Source: Variovorax sp. OV700 (GTDB taxonomy: Bacteria; Pseudomonadota; Gammaproteobacteria; Burkholderiales; Burkholderiaceae_C). Taken from it: 64,000 nt of DNA. The stretch's first letter is position 1, and every line of letters starts with the position of its first letter. The position numbers were made by a program, and so were the translations under genes. The notes under the pieces are model-generated. The model saw only the letters and a program-made list of their open reading frames with translations. It was not told the origin of the DNA and made no database searches. The stretch is from positions 62,001-126,000 of the forward strand of contig NZ_FNDR01000008.1 of the NCBI RefSeq assembly GCF_900099805.1, written 5' to 3'. Shown here piece after piece: positions 22,753 through 30,934 of the stretch.

Positions 22753-24996
22753 TCAGGCAAATTGTGGTTGTGACGAAAGCGGCTGCGTCTGCGAAAGCTG
22801 CAGAGAGGCCAGCGCCGCCTGCAGGTCGGCCTCGAAGGCTTCGACGCCGGCGCCGATGAGGTTCAGCGGAATGCCCAGTGCCCAGGCCGCGGCCACGGCC
22901 GCCAAGAGGCTCTCGAGGCTGACGCCCGCGTGGGTGGCGCGCCAGATGGTCAGGCGGCCGAGACCCGGCAAGAAAGATTCGCTGCTGCCGTTGGCCAGCA
23001 CCACGCGGTCTTGCCGCACCAGCACGGCCTTGCCGCCGGCGGCCTGGTGCGCGGTGAGCGCGGCGGCTTGCGGATCGGCGGCGTAAAGAATGACAGCGCC
23101 GTCGCACAGCGGCGCCAGGCCGGCCACGCGCGGATCGCCCGCGTTCAGCACGGCCGTGCCTTCGCCGAGCACCACGTCGACCTGAGTGCGCAGCACCTTC
23201 ACCAACTGGTCGCTCTCGGTGATGTCGTAGTCGGCCAGCGCTTCTGCGCCTTCGAGGTCGGTCACGATGCCGACTTCGCAGCGGTCGTAGGCGAGGCCGT
23301 CGCGCAGGATGGTCTCGGCGCCGTTCTCGATCACCACCGCCTGCACGGCGCGGTTCACGAGCAGGCGGTGGCCGGCGTCCCAGTTGGCGCTGTTGCGCGC
23401 GTCGACGCGGCGGCGCTCCAGGAACAGGCCGTCGCGGCAGGCCAGGCCCGTGTGGCGCCCGCCCAGGTTGATGAGCCAGGCGACCAGGCGCGCGAGCACG
23501 GCGGTGTCCTTGGAGCCGGCCACGCCGACGACCGGAATGCGGCCCGGCGCGTCATTGGGAAACAGGTGGTCGCAGATGGCGCGGCCCACCGGGCGCGGCG
23601 AACCGACGGCCGGCTTCAGGTGCATCAAGAGGCCAGGGCCGGCGTTCACTTCGACGATGGCGCCGCGCTGCGGGCCGAGCGGCTTGCCGATGTCCTGCGC
23701 CACCAGGTCGATGCCGGCGATGTCGAGGCCCACCACCCGCGCGGCCAGCACGGCGGCATGCGCGACTTCGGGGTGGACCATGTCGGTGCAGTCGTTGGCC
23801 ATGTTGCCGTTGCGCTGGATCGTGACCACGCGGCCGGCGGCCGGCACCGAAGTGCCGTCGAGCTCCTGGCGCTTGAGTTCGAGTTGCAGCTTGGCGTCGG
23901 TGTCCAGCACGATCAGGTCGAGCGGGTATTCCTCTTCGGCGCCGCGGCGCGGGTCGCTGTTGAGCTGCTTCTCGATCAGCTCGGCCACGGTGCTCTTGCC
24001 GTCGCCCGTGACGGTGATGATCTCGCCGCGCGCGGCGGCCACCACTTCGCCGCCCACCACCAGCAGGCGGTGTTCGTGGCCGCGGATGAAGCGCTCGACC
24101 ATCACGTCGCTGCCCTCGGGCTCGGCGACCGCAAAGGCGGCCATGACTTCTTCGCGCGTGGTGAGTTCGAGCGACACGCCGCGGCCGTGGTTGGCGTCCG
24201 ACGGCTTCACGGCTACCGGCAGGCCGATGTCCTCGGCGGCTTCCCAGGCTTCTTCGGCGTTGGCCACCACCTGGCCCTCGGGCACCGGCACGCCGCAGCT
24301 CGCGAGCAGCGACTTGGTCAGTTCCTTGTCGCTGGCGATGGATTCGCCAATGGCGCTGGTGTAGTCGGTCTCGGCAGTCCAGATGCGCTGCTGGTTGGCG
24401 CCATAGCCCAGCTGCACCAGGTTGCCGCTGTTCAGTCGCATGTGCGGAATGCCGCGGTCGGTGGCGGCGGACACGATGGCCGCGGTGCTCGGGCCGAGGT
24501 AGCAGTCCTCGACCTTGGCCTTGACTGCATCGACGGCTTTTTGCACGTCATGGGCAGTGAACGGGTCGTTGTTGATGGCGGCCATCAGCAGGCGGTGGCC
24601 TTCGGCCAGCGCCACCCGGGCCACCTGCTCGTCGCGCGCGCGGAACACCATGCGGTAGACGCCGTGCTCCGAGGTACTGCGGGTCTGGCCGAAGCCGGTC
24701 GGCATGCCGGCCAGGTTCAAGAGTTCGATCACCACGTGCTCGAGCACGTGGCCCGACCAGGTGCCTTCGGTCAGCCGCTGGATGAAGCCGCCGCGCTCGC
24801 CCACGCCGCAGTGATGCTCGATGAGCGCCGGCAGCAGGGCCGTGATGCGGTCGGTGAAGCCGTCGATCTTGTTGGACGGGTAGTCTTCCAGCTGGCCCAG
24901 ATCGAGCCAGACTTCCAGCACGGGCCGGTACGTCCAGAGGTTGGGACCGCGCAAATAATTGATGCGCAACAGGCGGATGTCGTCGAAACGGGTCAT
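22753..24996 (-). CDS. Second cyanophycin synthetase-like protein with lost Mur-ligase P-loop (CphA2/CphA' type)
   Basis: A 747-residue homologue of the adjacent CphA, about 110 residues shorter at the C-terminus. The N-domain and ATP-grasp part are well kept (LRGPNLWTYRP, VAVKPSDANHGRGVSLE, IVEVNAGPGLLMHLKPAVG). The Mur-like part has VAGSKDTAVLARL where CphA has VTGTNGKTTTARL, so the P-loop glycine-lysine is gone and Arg ligation is not expected. CphA2 enzymes of cyanobacteria, which polymerise beta-aspartyl-arginine, show the same loss. It starts the minus-strand operon; ATG 24996 is chosen over 25050 because it gives the family N-terminus MTRFDDIRLLRINYLRGPNL. Confidence 0.85.
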   Translation of the reverse strand: MTRFDDIRLLRINYLRGPNLWTYRPVLEVWLDLGQLEDYPSNKIDGFTDRITALLPALIEHHCGVGERGGFIQRLTEGTWSGHVLEHVVIELLNLAGMPTGFGQTRSTSEHGVYRMVFRARDEQVARVALAEGHRLLMAAINNDPFTAHDVQKAVDAVKAKVEDCYLGPSTAAIVSAATDRGIPHMRLNSGNLVQLGYGANQQRIWTAETDYTSAIGESIASDKELTKSLLASCGVPVPEGQVVANAEEAWEAAEDIGLPVAVKPSDANHGRGVSLELTTREEVMAAFAVAEPEGSDVMVERFIRGHEHRLLVVGGEVVAAARGEIITVTGDGKSTVAELIEKQLNSDPRRGAEEEYPLDLIVLDTDAKLQLELKRQELDGTSVPAAGRVVTIQRNGNMANDCTDMVHPEVAHAAVLAARVVGLDIAGIDLVAQDIGKPLGPQRGAIVEVNAGPGLLMHLKPAVGSPRPVGRAICDHLFPNDAPGRIPVVGVAGSKDTAVLARLVAWLINLGGRHTGLACRDGLFLERRRVDARNSANWDAGHRLLVNRAVQAVVIENGAETILRDGLAYDRCEVGIVTDLEGAEALADYDITESDQLVKVLRTQVDVVLGEGTAVLNAGDPRVAGLAPLCDGAVILYAADPQAAALTAHQAAGGKAVLVRQDRVVLANGSSESFLPGLGRLTIWRATHAGVSLESLLAAVAAAWALGIPLNLIGAGVEAFEADLQAALASLQLSQTQPLSSQPQFA

Positions 24997-25135
24997 GCAA
25001 ACGTTCGATGTGCTTTGGCCGAGCACCACGGCGCCTTCAAGCGCGCCCATGGCAATCGGTCAGAATCGGCGCCCGACTAAGGACGCCATGAAGCGGTCCA
25101 TGCGGCCCGCGACGGGCAAGAGTCAAAGAAACACA
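24997..25135. promoter_or_regulatory. Divergent promoter region of the cyanophycin locus
   Basis: This 139-base gap separates the minus-strand synthetase operon from the plus-strand ABC exporter operon and must hold both promoters. I see no clear dyad or consensus hexamer pair. The shared gap suggests co-expression. Confidence 0.4.
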
Positions 25136-27415
25136 ATGCAACATCACGATCCAGTCGGCGCCCGGGAGGGCGAAACCGAGGCGGCCTCAGACGCGCTGAA
25201 AAGCCGGCTCGCAGTCGCGGAAAACGTTCTGGTCACATTACCGGTTGACCTCGACGATGAACTTCTGTTTACCTTTGGTCTCGTGGCCCTCACCGATCGG
25301 CGCCTGCTGGCGCTGCAACCGGACGGCCAGTGGTGTGAGTGGACACTATCAGATTCGTCGCTCGGTTTGCAGTTGAGCGACCATTCGGGCGTCGGAACGC
25401 TCGAATTGATGGGCGCCGGGGGGCTTTTGGCGCGCTGGCGTTACACGCTGGCCAACCAGCCGGCCGCGCTGCGCCTGCTCAAGCTCTTCGGACAGCGCGA
25501 GAACGGCACTGTCGCCGAGGTGACAGCGGAGCCCGACGGCGACGAACTGGCCGGCGCCGACGCCGAGCTGCAGAAACCCCCGTCGACCTGGGTGCTGCTG
25601 CGGCTGGGGCGCTTTGCCAAGCCTTATCGCAAGCAGCTGATCACGGGCTTTCTGCTGACGCTGATTTCCACCGCCGCAACGCTGGTGCCGCCCTACCTGA
25701 CCATCCCGTTGATGGACGACATCCTGATTCCGTTCCAGAACGGGCAGAAGATCGATCCGGCGCGGGTGGGCCTCTATCTGAGCGGGCTGCTCGGCGCGGC
25801 ACTGGTGGGCTGGGGCTTGGGCTGGGCGCGCACCTATCTGCTGGCGCTGGTGTCGGAGCGCATCGGCGCCGACCTGCGCACCACCACCTACGAGCACCTG
25901 CTGACGCTGCCGCTCGATTACTTCGGCGGCAAGCGCACCGGCGACCTGATGGCGCGCATCGGTTCGGAAACCGACCGCATCAACGTCTTTCTGTCGCTGC
26001 ACGCACTCGATTTTGCGAACGACGTGCTGATGATCGTGATGACCGCGGTCATCCTGGTGTCCATCAACCCGCTGCTGGCGGTGGTCACCCTGGTGCCGCT
26101 GCCCTTCATTGCCTGGATGATCCACGTGGTGCGCGACCGCCTGCGCACCGGGTTCGAGAAGATCGACCGCGTGTGGTCGGAGGTCACCAACGTGCTGGCC
26201 GACACCATCCCCGGCATCCGCGTGGTCAAGGCCTTTGCACAGGAGCGCCGCGAGGCCGAGCGCTTCCGCGTCGCCAACGCCTACAACCTGCAGGTGAACG
26301 ACAAGCTCAACCGCACCTGGTCGCTGTTCACGCCCACCGTGTCGCTGCTGACCGAAATCGGTTTGCTGGTGGTCTGGGGCTTCGGCATCTGGCAGGTGGC
26401 GCGCGGCAGTATCACCGTGGGTGTGCTCACGGCCTTCATCGCGTACATCGGCCGCTTCTACACGCGGCTCGATTCGATGAGCCGCATCGTGTCGGTCACG
26501 CAGAAAGCGGCGGCCGGCGCCAAGCGCATTTTCGACATCCTCGACCACGTGAGCAACGTGCCCGAGCCGGCCAACCCGGTGAAGATCGAGCGCGTGCAGG
26601 GGCGCATCGACATGAGCGGGCTGGGCTTTCGCTATGGCTCGCGCGCGGTGATCCGCGACCTCGACCTGACCATCGAACCTGGCGAGATGATCGGCCTGGT
26701 GGGCCACAGCGGCTCGGGCAAGAGCACGCTGGTCAACCTGATCTGCCGCTTCTACGACGTGACCGACGGCGCCATCAAGGTCGACGGCACCGACATCCGC
26801 CGCTTTGCCGTGGCCGACTACCGGTGCCATGTCGGGCTGGTGCTGCAGGAGCCGTTTCTCTTCTTCGGCACCATTGCGCAGAACATCGCCTACGGCAAGC
26901 CCGACGCCACGCGCCAGGAGGTGGTGGCCGCCGCGCGTGCCGCGCATGCGCACGACTTCATCCTGCGCTTGCCGCACGGCTACGACTCGCTCGTGGGCGA
27001 GCGCGGGCAGGGGCTTTCGGGCGGCGAGCGCCAGCGCATCAGCATCGCGCGCGCCCTCCTGATCGACCCGCGTATATTGATCCTCGACGAAGCGACTTCG
27101 GCCGTGGACACCGAGACCGAGAAGGAGATCCAGAAGGCGCTCGACAACCTCGTACAGGGCCGCACCACCATCGCCATTGCGCACCGCCTGTCGACGCTGC
27201 GCAAGGCCGATCGGCTGGTGGTGATGGACCGGGGCGAGGTGGTCGAGGTGGGCCCGCACGACGCCTTGATGGCGAAGCAGGGCGCCTATTGGCGGCTCTA
27301 CCAGGCGCAGCTGCGCCAGGCCGACGAAGAAGCGAGCGAAGGTGCAATCGATGAACGCGCCGGCGCCCAGTTGCCGCTGGTCAGCCATGCGGCCCACCCA
27401 GCGGGAGACGCGTGA
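25136..27415 (+). CDS. Cyanophycin locus-associated ABC exporter with N-terminal soluble domain
   Basis: A 759-residue half-size exporter. Residues 1-120 are soluble and PH-like in pattern (LLFTFGLVALTDRRLLALQP, LELMGAGGLLARWRYTLANQ). About 155-450 is a six-helix type I exporter domain and 490-745 the nucleotide-binding domain: Walker A GHSGSGKST (523-531), signature LSGGERQR (627-634), Walker B ILILDEATS (647-655), AHRLS switch. The ATG at 25136 is used; the frame is open further upstream without a better start. This architecture next to cphA and a DUF1854 gene is a recognised combination of unknown substrate; export of a cyanophycin-derived or signalling molecule is speculative. Confidence 0.88.
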   Translation: MQHHDPVGAREGETEAASDALKSRLAVAENVLVTLPVDLDDELLFTFGLVALTDRRLLALQPDGQWCEWTLSDSSLGLQLSDHSGVGTLELMGAGGLLARWRYTLANQPAALRLLKLFGQRENGTVAEVTAEPDGDELAGADAELQKPPSTWVLLRLGRFAKPYRKQLITGFLLTLISTAATLVPPYLTIPLMDDILIPFQNGQKIDPARVGLYLSGLLGAALVGWGLGWARTYLLALVSERIGADLRTTTYEHLLTLPLDYFGGKRTGDLMARIGSETDRINVFLSLHALDFANDVLMIVMTAVILVSINPLLAVVTLVPLPFIAWMIHVVRDRLRTGFEKIDRVWSEVTNVLADTIPGIRVVKAFAQERREAERFRVANAYNLQVNDKLNRTWSLFTPTVSLLTEIGLLVVWGFGIWQVARGSITVGVLTAFIAYIGRFYTRLDSMSRIVSVTQKAAAGAKRIFDILDHVSNVPEPANPVKIERVQGRIDMSGLGFRYGSRAVIRDLDLTIEPGEMIGLVGHSGSGKSTLVNLICRFYDVTDGAIKVDGTDIRRFAVADYRCHVGLVLQEPFLFFGTIAQNIAYGKPDATRQEVVAAARAAHAHDFILRLPHGYDSLVGERGQGLSGGERQRISIARALLIDPRILILDEATSAVDTETEKEIQKALDNLVQGRTTIAIAHRLSTLRKADRLVVMDRGEVVEVGPHDALMAKQGAYWRLYQAQLRQADEEASEGAIDERAGAQLPLVSHAAHPAGDA

Positions 27416-27903
27416 TGAGCAACATCGACGACACCAATATTCCCGTTTTCGGTCTGGAACGCGACACTTTTGGCCGCCTGGTGCTGACCGATGCGGAGGG
27501 CGAGCGCCACGTCGGCGTCACGCCCGTGCGGGCCTTTCCGCTCAGTGCGCCCGGCGAGGGTGTGTCACTGGTCGGCAGCGAGGGCCGCGAGTTGGTCTGG
27601 ATCGATCGCGTCGAAGCGCTGCCGCCTCCGACCCGCGCATTGATCGAGGAGGAACTGGCGGTGCGCGATTTCGCGCCCACGCTGCTGAAGCTGCACGCCG
27701 TCTCGAGCTTCGGCGTGCCCAGCACCTGGACGGTGAGCACCGACCGCGGCGACACCAGCTTCGTGCTCAAGGCCGAGGAGGATATCCGCCGGCTCGAGGG
27801 GGGCGCATTGCTGATCGCCAGCGCTCATGGCGTGCAGTTCCGCATTCCCGATGTGAAGGTGCTCGACCGCGCCTCGCGCAAGCTGCTCGAACGCTTTCTC
27901 TAG
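27415..27903 (+). CDS. DUF1854 family protein of the cyanophycin locus
   Basis: A 162-residue soluble protein (DDTNIPVFGLERDTFGRLVL, later TLLKLHAVSSFGVPSTW and FRIPDVKVLDRASRKLLERF) of the DUF1854 type found with cyanophycin-associated ABC exporters. It has no signal peptide or membrane helix. The ATG shares TGATG with the exporter stop and has GGGAGA upstream, so the pair is translationally coupled and the proteins probably work together. The nature of that work is unknown. A short stem with five U residues at 27955-27974 may end the transcript. Confidence 0.83.
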   Translation: MSNIDDTNIPVFGLERDTFGRLVLTDAEGERHVGVTPVRAFPLSAPGEGVSLVGSEGRELVWIDRVEALPPPTRALIEEELAVRDFAPTLLKLHAVSSFGVPSTWTVSTDRGDTSFVLKAEEDIRRLEGGALLIASAHGVQFRIPDVKVLDRASRKLLERFL

Positions 27904-28004
27904 CAAACTGCCGGGCTGGGCGAGCAGGCGACGGCGGACGCTGTACCGCGCAGGCTGCGAAAATTGCAGTTTTTGAACCGGCAACGGCCCCCCGTTGAAG
28001 CGAC

Positions 28005-28709
28005 ATGCCCCTGCACACCACCGCCCTCGTCCTGTTTTCCGGTGGCCAGGACTCGACCACCTGCCTCGCGGATGCGCTTTCGAAGTACCAGCGCGTCGAG
28101 ACGCTGGGTTTCGACTATGGCCAGCGGCACCGCGTCGAACTCGACGTGCGCGGCACCATCCTCTCGAAAATGCGCGAGCGCTTTCCCGACTGGGCGCCGC
28201 GCCTGGGCGAAGACCACGTGCTCACGCTGGCGGCACTCGCCCAGCTCGGCGGCTCCTCGCTGACGGAAGAGGTGGCCTTTGAAATGCAGGCCGACGGCCT
28301 GCCCAACACCTTCGTGCCCGGACGCAATCTGCTGTTTCTGACCCTGGCCGGCGCACTGGCCTACCGGCGCGGCCTGCAGGTGATCGTCACCGGCGTCTGC
28401 GAGACCGACTTTTCCGGCTACCCCGACTGCCGCGATGACACCATGAAGGCGATGCAGCTCGCACTGTCGCTGGGCCTGGAGCGTCGTCTGGTCATCGAGA
28501 CGCCGCTGATGTGGATCGACAAGGCCGAGACCTGGCAGATGGCCGAGCGCCTGGGCGGCGAGCCGCTGGTCGACCTCATCGTCGAGGAAACCCACACCTG
28601 CTATCTCGGCGACCGCGAACATCGCCAGGCCTGGGGCTATGGCTGCGGCGAGTGCCCCGCCTGCGACCTGCGCAAGAAGGGCTGGGAGCGCTACGCGTCC
28701 CGCGCCTAG
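28005..28709 (+). CDS. queC: 7-cyano-7-deazaguanine synthase
   Basis: A 234-residue QueC, which makes preQ0 from 7-carboxy-7-deazaguanine, ammonia and ATP on the way to queuosine in tRNA. The PP-loop SGGQDS is at 12-17, FVPGRNLLFLTLAGALAYRR is the family block, and four cysteines near the C-terminus (HTCYLGD, YGCGECPACD) bind zinc. queE, queD and queF are not adjacent, and no preQ1 riboswitch is visible upstream. Its stop shares a CTAG with that of the convergent ABC gene. Confidence 0.95.
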   Translation: MPLHTTALVLFSGGQDSTTCLADALSKYQRVETLGFDYGQRHRVELDVRGTILSKMRERFPDWAPRLGEDHVLTLAALAQLGGSSLTEEVAFEMQADGLPNTFVPGRNLLFLTLAGALAYRRGLQVIVTGVCETDFSGYPDCRDDTMKAMQLALSLGLERRLVIETPLMWIDKAETWQMAERLGGEPLVDLIVEETHTCYLGDREHRQAWGYGCGECPACDLRKKGWERYASRA

Positions 28710-30493
28710 GCAGCGGCTGGGGAGACCGAGGTTTCGAGCCGGTAGCGCGCGCTGCCGGCCGGTGCATCGTCGGCCTGGGGCACCAGTGTCCAGCGCTGAT
28801 TGTGGAAGTCGCCCACCGCCGCGCGGTGCGCAATCGACACCATGGCACCGCCCGCGGCCTTCACCCGGTCGGAGAGCCGCTTGTAGAGCACGCCCTCGGC
28901 CTCGGCATCGAGTGCGCTGGTGATCTCATCGGCAAAGAGCCATGACGGTTTTTTCAGCAGCACGCGCGCAATGGACAGGCGCTGCTGCTCGCCACCCGAG
29001 AGCTTCTGGCTCCAGACGTCGCTGTCGTCGAGCCTGTTCACCAGGTCGGGCAGCAGCGCGTCGACGAGGGCCTGGCGCAGCTCGGTATCGCTGTAGTTCT
29101 CGGCCGGATTGGGGTAGGCCAGTGCATTGCGCAGGGTGCCGTCCGGCACGTAGGGCCGCTGCGGCATGAACACCGCGCCTTCCGGCACCTTCACGTGGCC
29201 GCGCGCAAACGGCCAGATGCCGGCAAAGGTGCGGAACAGGGTCGACTTGCCGCTGCCCGAAGGGCCTTGCAGCAGCACGCTGTCGCCGGGCTTCACTGCC
29301 AGCGCCGCGCCCGCCAGAAGCGGTGTGCCGTTAGGCAATGCCACGGCGAGGTCGCCGGTCTGCAGCGCCGGCGCGGCGCCATCGCGATCGAGTTGCTGGG
29401 CTCGGGCCGCATGGGCGCGCATCGCGTCGTCGAAGCTGGTGAGCCGGTCGGTGGTGGCGCGCCAGACGGCCACGCGGTCGTAGTTGTCGACGAACCAGCT
29501 GAGTGAATCCTGCACCTTGCCGAAGGCCGACGAGATCTGCATCAGCTGACCGAGCTGGATCGCGCCGCTGAAAAAGCGCGGAGCGGCCACTATGAACGGA
29601 AAGATCACCGCGGCCTGTCCGAAGAAGGCGGTGAAGGTCACCAGGTTCTTCTGCTGCTTGATGAGCTGCAGGTAGTTGCGCAGCACTGCGCCAAAGCGCA
29701 GGTCGAGTTGGCCTCGCTCGACCTTTTCGCCGTGGTCGAGCGCAATGGCCTCGCTGTACTCGCGCACGCGCACCAGGTGGTGCCGGAAATCGGCTTCGAA
29801 GCGCTGCTGGCGAAAGTTGAGCCCGATCAGCGGGCGGCCGATGAAGTGCGTGATGACCGTGCCGACCACGCAATACACCACCGCCAGCCAGACCATCGCG
29901 CCCGCGACCTGGTAGGTGGTTCCACCCAGCGTGAAATCGAAGTTGCCCGACAGCCCCCAGAGAATGCCCACGAAGCTCACGAGCGTGACGACGGCATTCA
30001 GCAGTCCCATCGACAGCGTCATCGTGGAGTCGGTGAACATCTGCATGTCCTCCTGGATGCGCTGGTCAGGGTTGTCCGGCGTGCGGCCGTCGTCCTGCGC
30101 GTAGCGCGCCAGTTCCAGGTGGTAGAAGGTGCGGTCGGCCATCCAGCGCGACAGGTAGCTGCGCGTCATCCAGGCACGCCAGCGCAGTTCCAGCAGTTGG
30201 GTGACATAGAACTTGAGCACCTGGATCGCGATGTTGGCGAACGCGAGCCAGCCGAACACGCCCACCTCGCGCCAGAAGATGCCTGCGTCCTTATTCTGCA
30301 AGGCGTCGTAGAAGCGCCCGTACCACTGGTTGAAAAGCACCAGTGCATAGACGTAGGCGAGATTGAGCGCAACGATGCCTATCAGCATGGTCCGCGCCCG
30401 CCATTTTTCTTCGGAGCGGAAGTAGGGGGCGGCGAGCGCAGCGATGCGCCGCAGGGTCGAGAAGGTCTGGGCAATGCGGGAGTCAGTGGCCAT
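28706..30493 (-). CDS. YddA/SbmA-BacA-type ABC transporter, fused permease and ATPase
   Basis: A 595-residue protein: an SbmA/BacA-like membrane domain (about 25-330, with RWRAWMTRSYLSRWM and NPDQRIQEDMQMFTD) fused to an ATPase domain with Walker A GPSGSGKST, signature KLSGGEQQRLSIARVLL and Walker B WLFADEITSALD. Relatives take up peptides, bleomycin-like compounds or cobalamin, or act on very long-chain fatty acids. ATG 30493 is chosen; the frame is open upstream but encodes low-complexity Arg/Gly-rich sequence. Substrate cannot be told from sequence. Confidence 0.88.
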   Translation of the reverse strand: MATDSRIAQTFSTLRRIAALAAPYFRSEEKWRARTMLIGIVALNLAYVYALVLFNQWYGRFYDALQNKDAGIFWREVGVFGWLAFANIAIQVLKFYVTQLLELRWRAWMTRSYLSRWMADRTFYHLELARYAQDDGRTPDNPDQRIQEDMQMFTDSTMTLSMGLLNAVVTLVSFVGILWGLSGNFDFTLGGTTYQVAGAMVWLAVVYCVVGTVITHFIGRPLIGLNFRQQRFEADFRHHLVRVREYSEAIALDHGEKVERGQLDLRFGAVLRNYLQLIKQQKNLVTFTAFFGQAAVIFPFIVAAPRFFSGAIQLGQLMQISSAFGKVQDSLSWFVDNYDRVAVWRATTDRLTSFDDAMRAHAARAQQLDRDGAAPALQTGDLAVALPNGTPLLAGAALAVKPGDSVLLQGPSGSGKSTLFRTFAGIWPFARGHVKVPEGAVFMPQRPYVPDGTLRNALAYPNPAENYSDTELRQALVDALLPDLVNRLDDSDVWSQKLSGGEQQRLSIARVLLKKPSWLFADEITSALDAEAEGVLYKRLSDRVKAAGGAMVSIAHRAAVGDFHNQRWTLVPQADDAPAGSARYRLETSVSPAAA

Positions 30494-30652
30494 GGCGATG
30501 AGGTGGAGCGAAGCGCGCCGGACGGCGCATCGCGTGCATCGTAGCCCGCCCGCGAGAGCCAACCTTAAGCGGCGCTGAAACGGCCGCTGCGGTGCACTAT
30601 CGCAGGCTCTGGCTGTCGCGCCACCTCCTGCCAGAACGGCGCCGCGTCCGAC

Positions 30653-30680
30653 TTGACCTGCGCCCACCCAGGCGTAGCCT
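30653..30680 (+). promoter_or_regulatory. Candidate sigma-70 promoter of the small lipoprotein gene
   Basis: TTGACC at 30653-30658 and TAGCCT at 30675-30680 are 16 bases apart. Transcription would begin seven or eight bases on, at or next to the A of the ATG at 30688, giving a leaderless message. Confidence 0.4.
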
Positions 30681-30687
30681 GCGCGAC

Positions 30688-30813
30688 ATGAGAAGCGCAA
30701 CCCTTGTTCTTCTGTTCTGCCTCGGCCTCCTGGCCGCCGGCTGCAACGAAAAGCCCAAGCCCGGCGGCCCGCTGCCGAAGGCTTCGGCGGTTCACGCATT
30801 GCAGTCGCTTTGA
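30688..30813 (+). CDS. Very small lipoprotein (41 aa)
   Basis: The 41-residue product MRSATLVLLFCLGLLAAGCN continues EKPKPGGPLPKASAVHALQSL. LAAGC is a good lipobox, so a mature peptide of about 23 residues would be anchored by Cys19. Length and Pro/Gly/Lys-rich tail recall the LptM/YifL-type small lipoproteins, but the match is loose. No ribosome site precedes the ATG, and a promoter 8 bases upstream suggests leaderless translation. Real expression is likely but unproved. Confidence 0.55.
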   Translation: MRSATLVLLFCLGLLAAGCNEKPKPGGPLPKASAVHALQSL

Positions 30814-30934
30814 CGCTCTGCGCGTCTGGCAGGCCTCCGCGTCCGGTGCGGCGCGGTGGGGCGTTGCGTTTCTGGTGCGGGAGTTATCCTCGACGCGGAG
30901 ACACTCTCTGCGCATACCGCGCGCCATCCAGAAA

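Noticed and set aside
22740..22760. Start of cphA at 22760
   Set aside because: It would add MPDARRP and overlap the previous gene; the family starts at MKVTRTRALRGPN. It cannot be fully excluded.
20553..25080. Two long open frames (over 700 codons each) antisense to the two cyanophycin synthetase genes
   Set aside because: Their composition (His, Arg, Ala, Gly) is that of reverse-complemented coding sequence, with no motifs or ribosome sites.
27904..28004. A preQ1 riboswitch before queC
   Set aside because: The consensus hairpin and A-rich tail of preQ1-I are not present; only a weak CTGC/GCAG stem with five T is seen, which would suit the end of the upstream operon.
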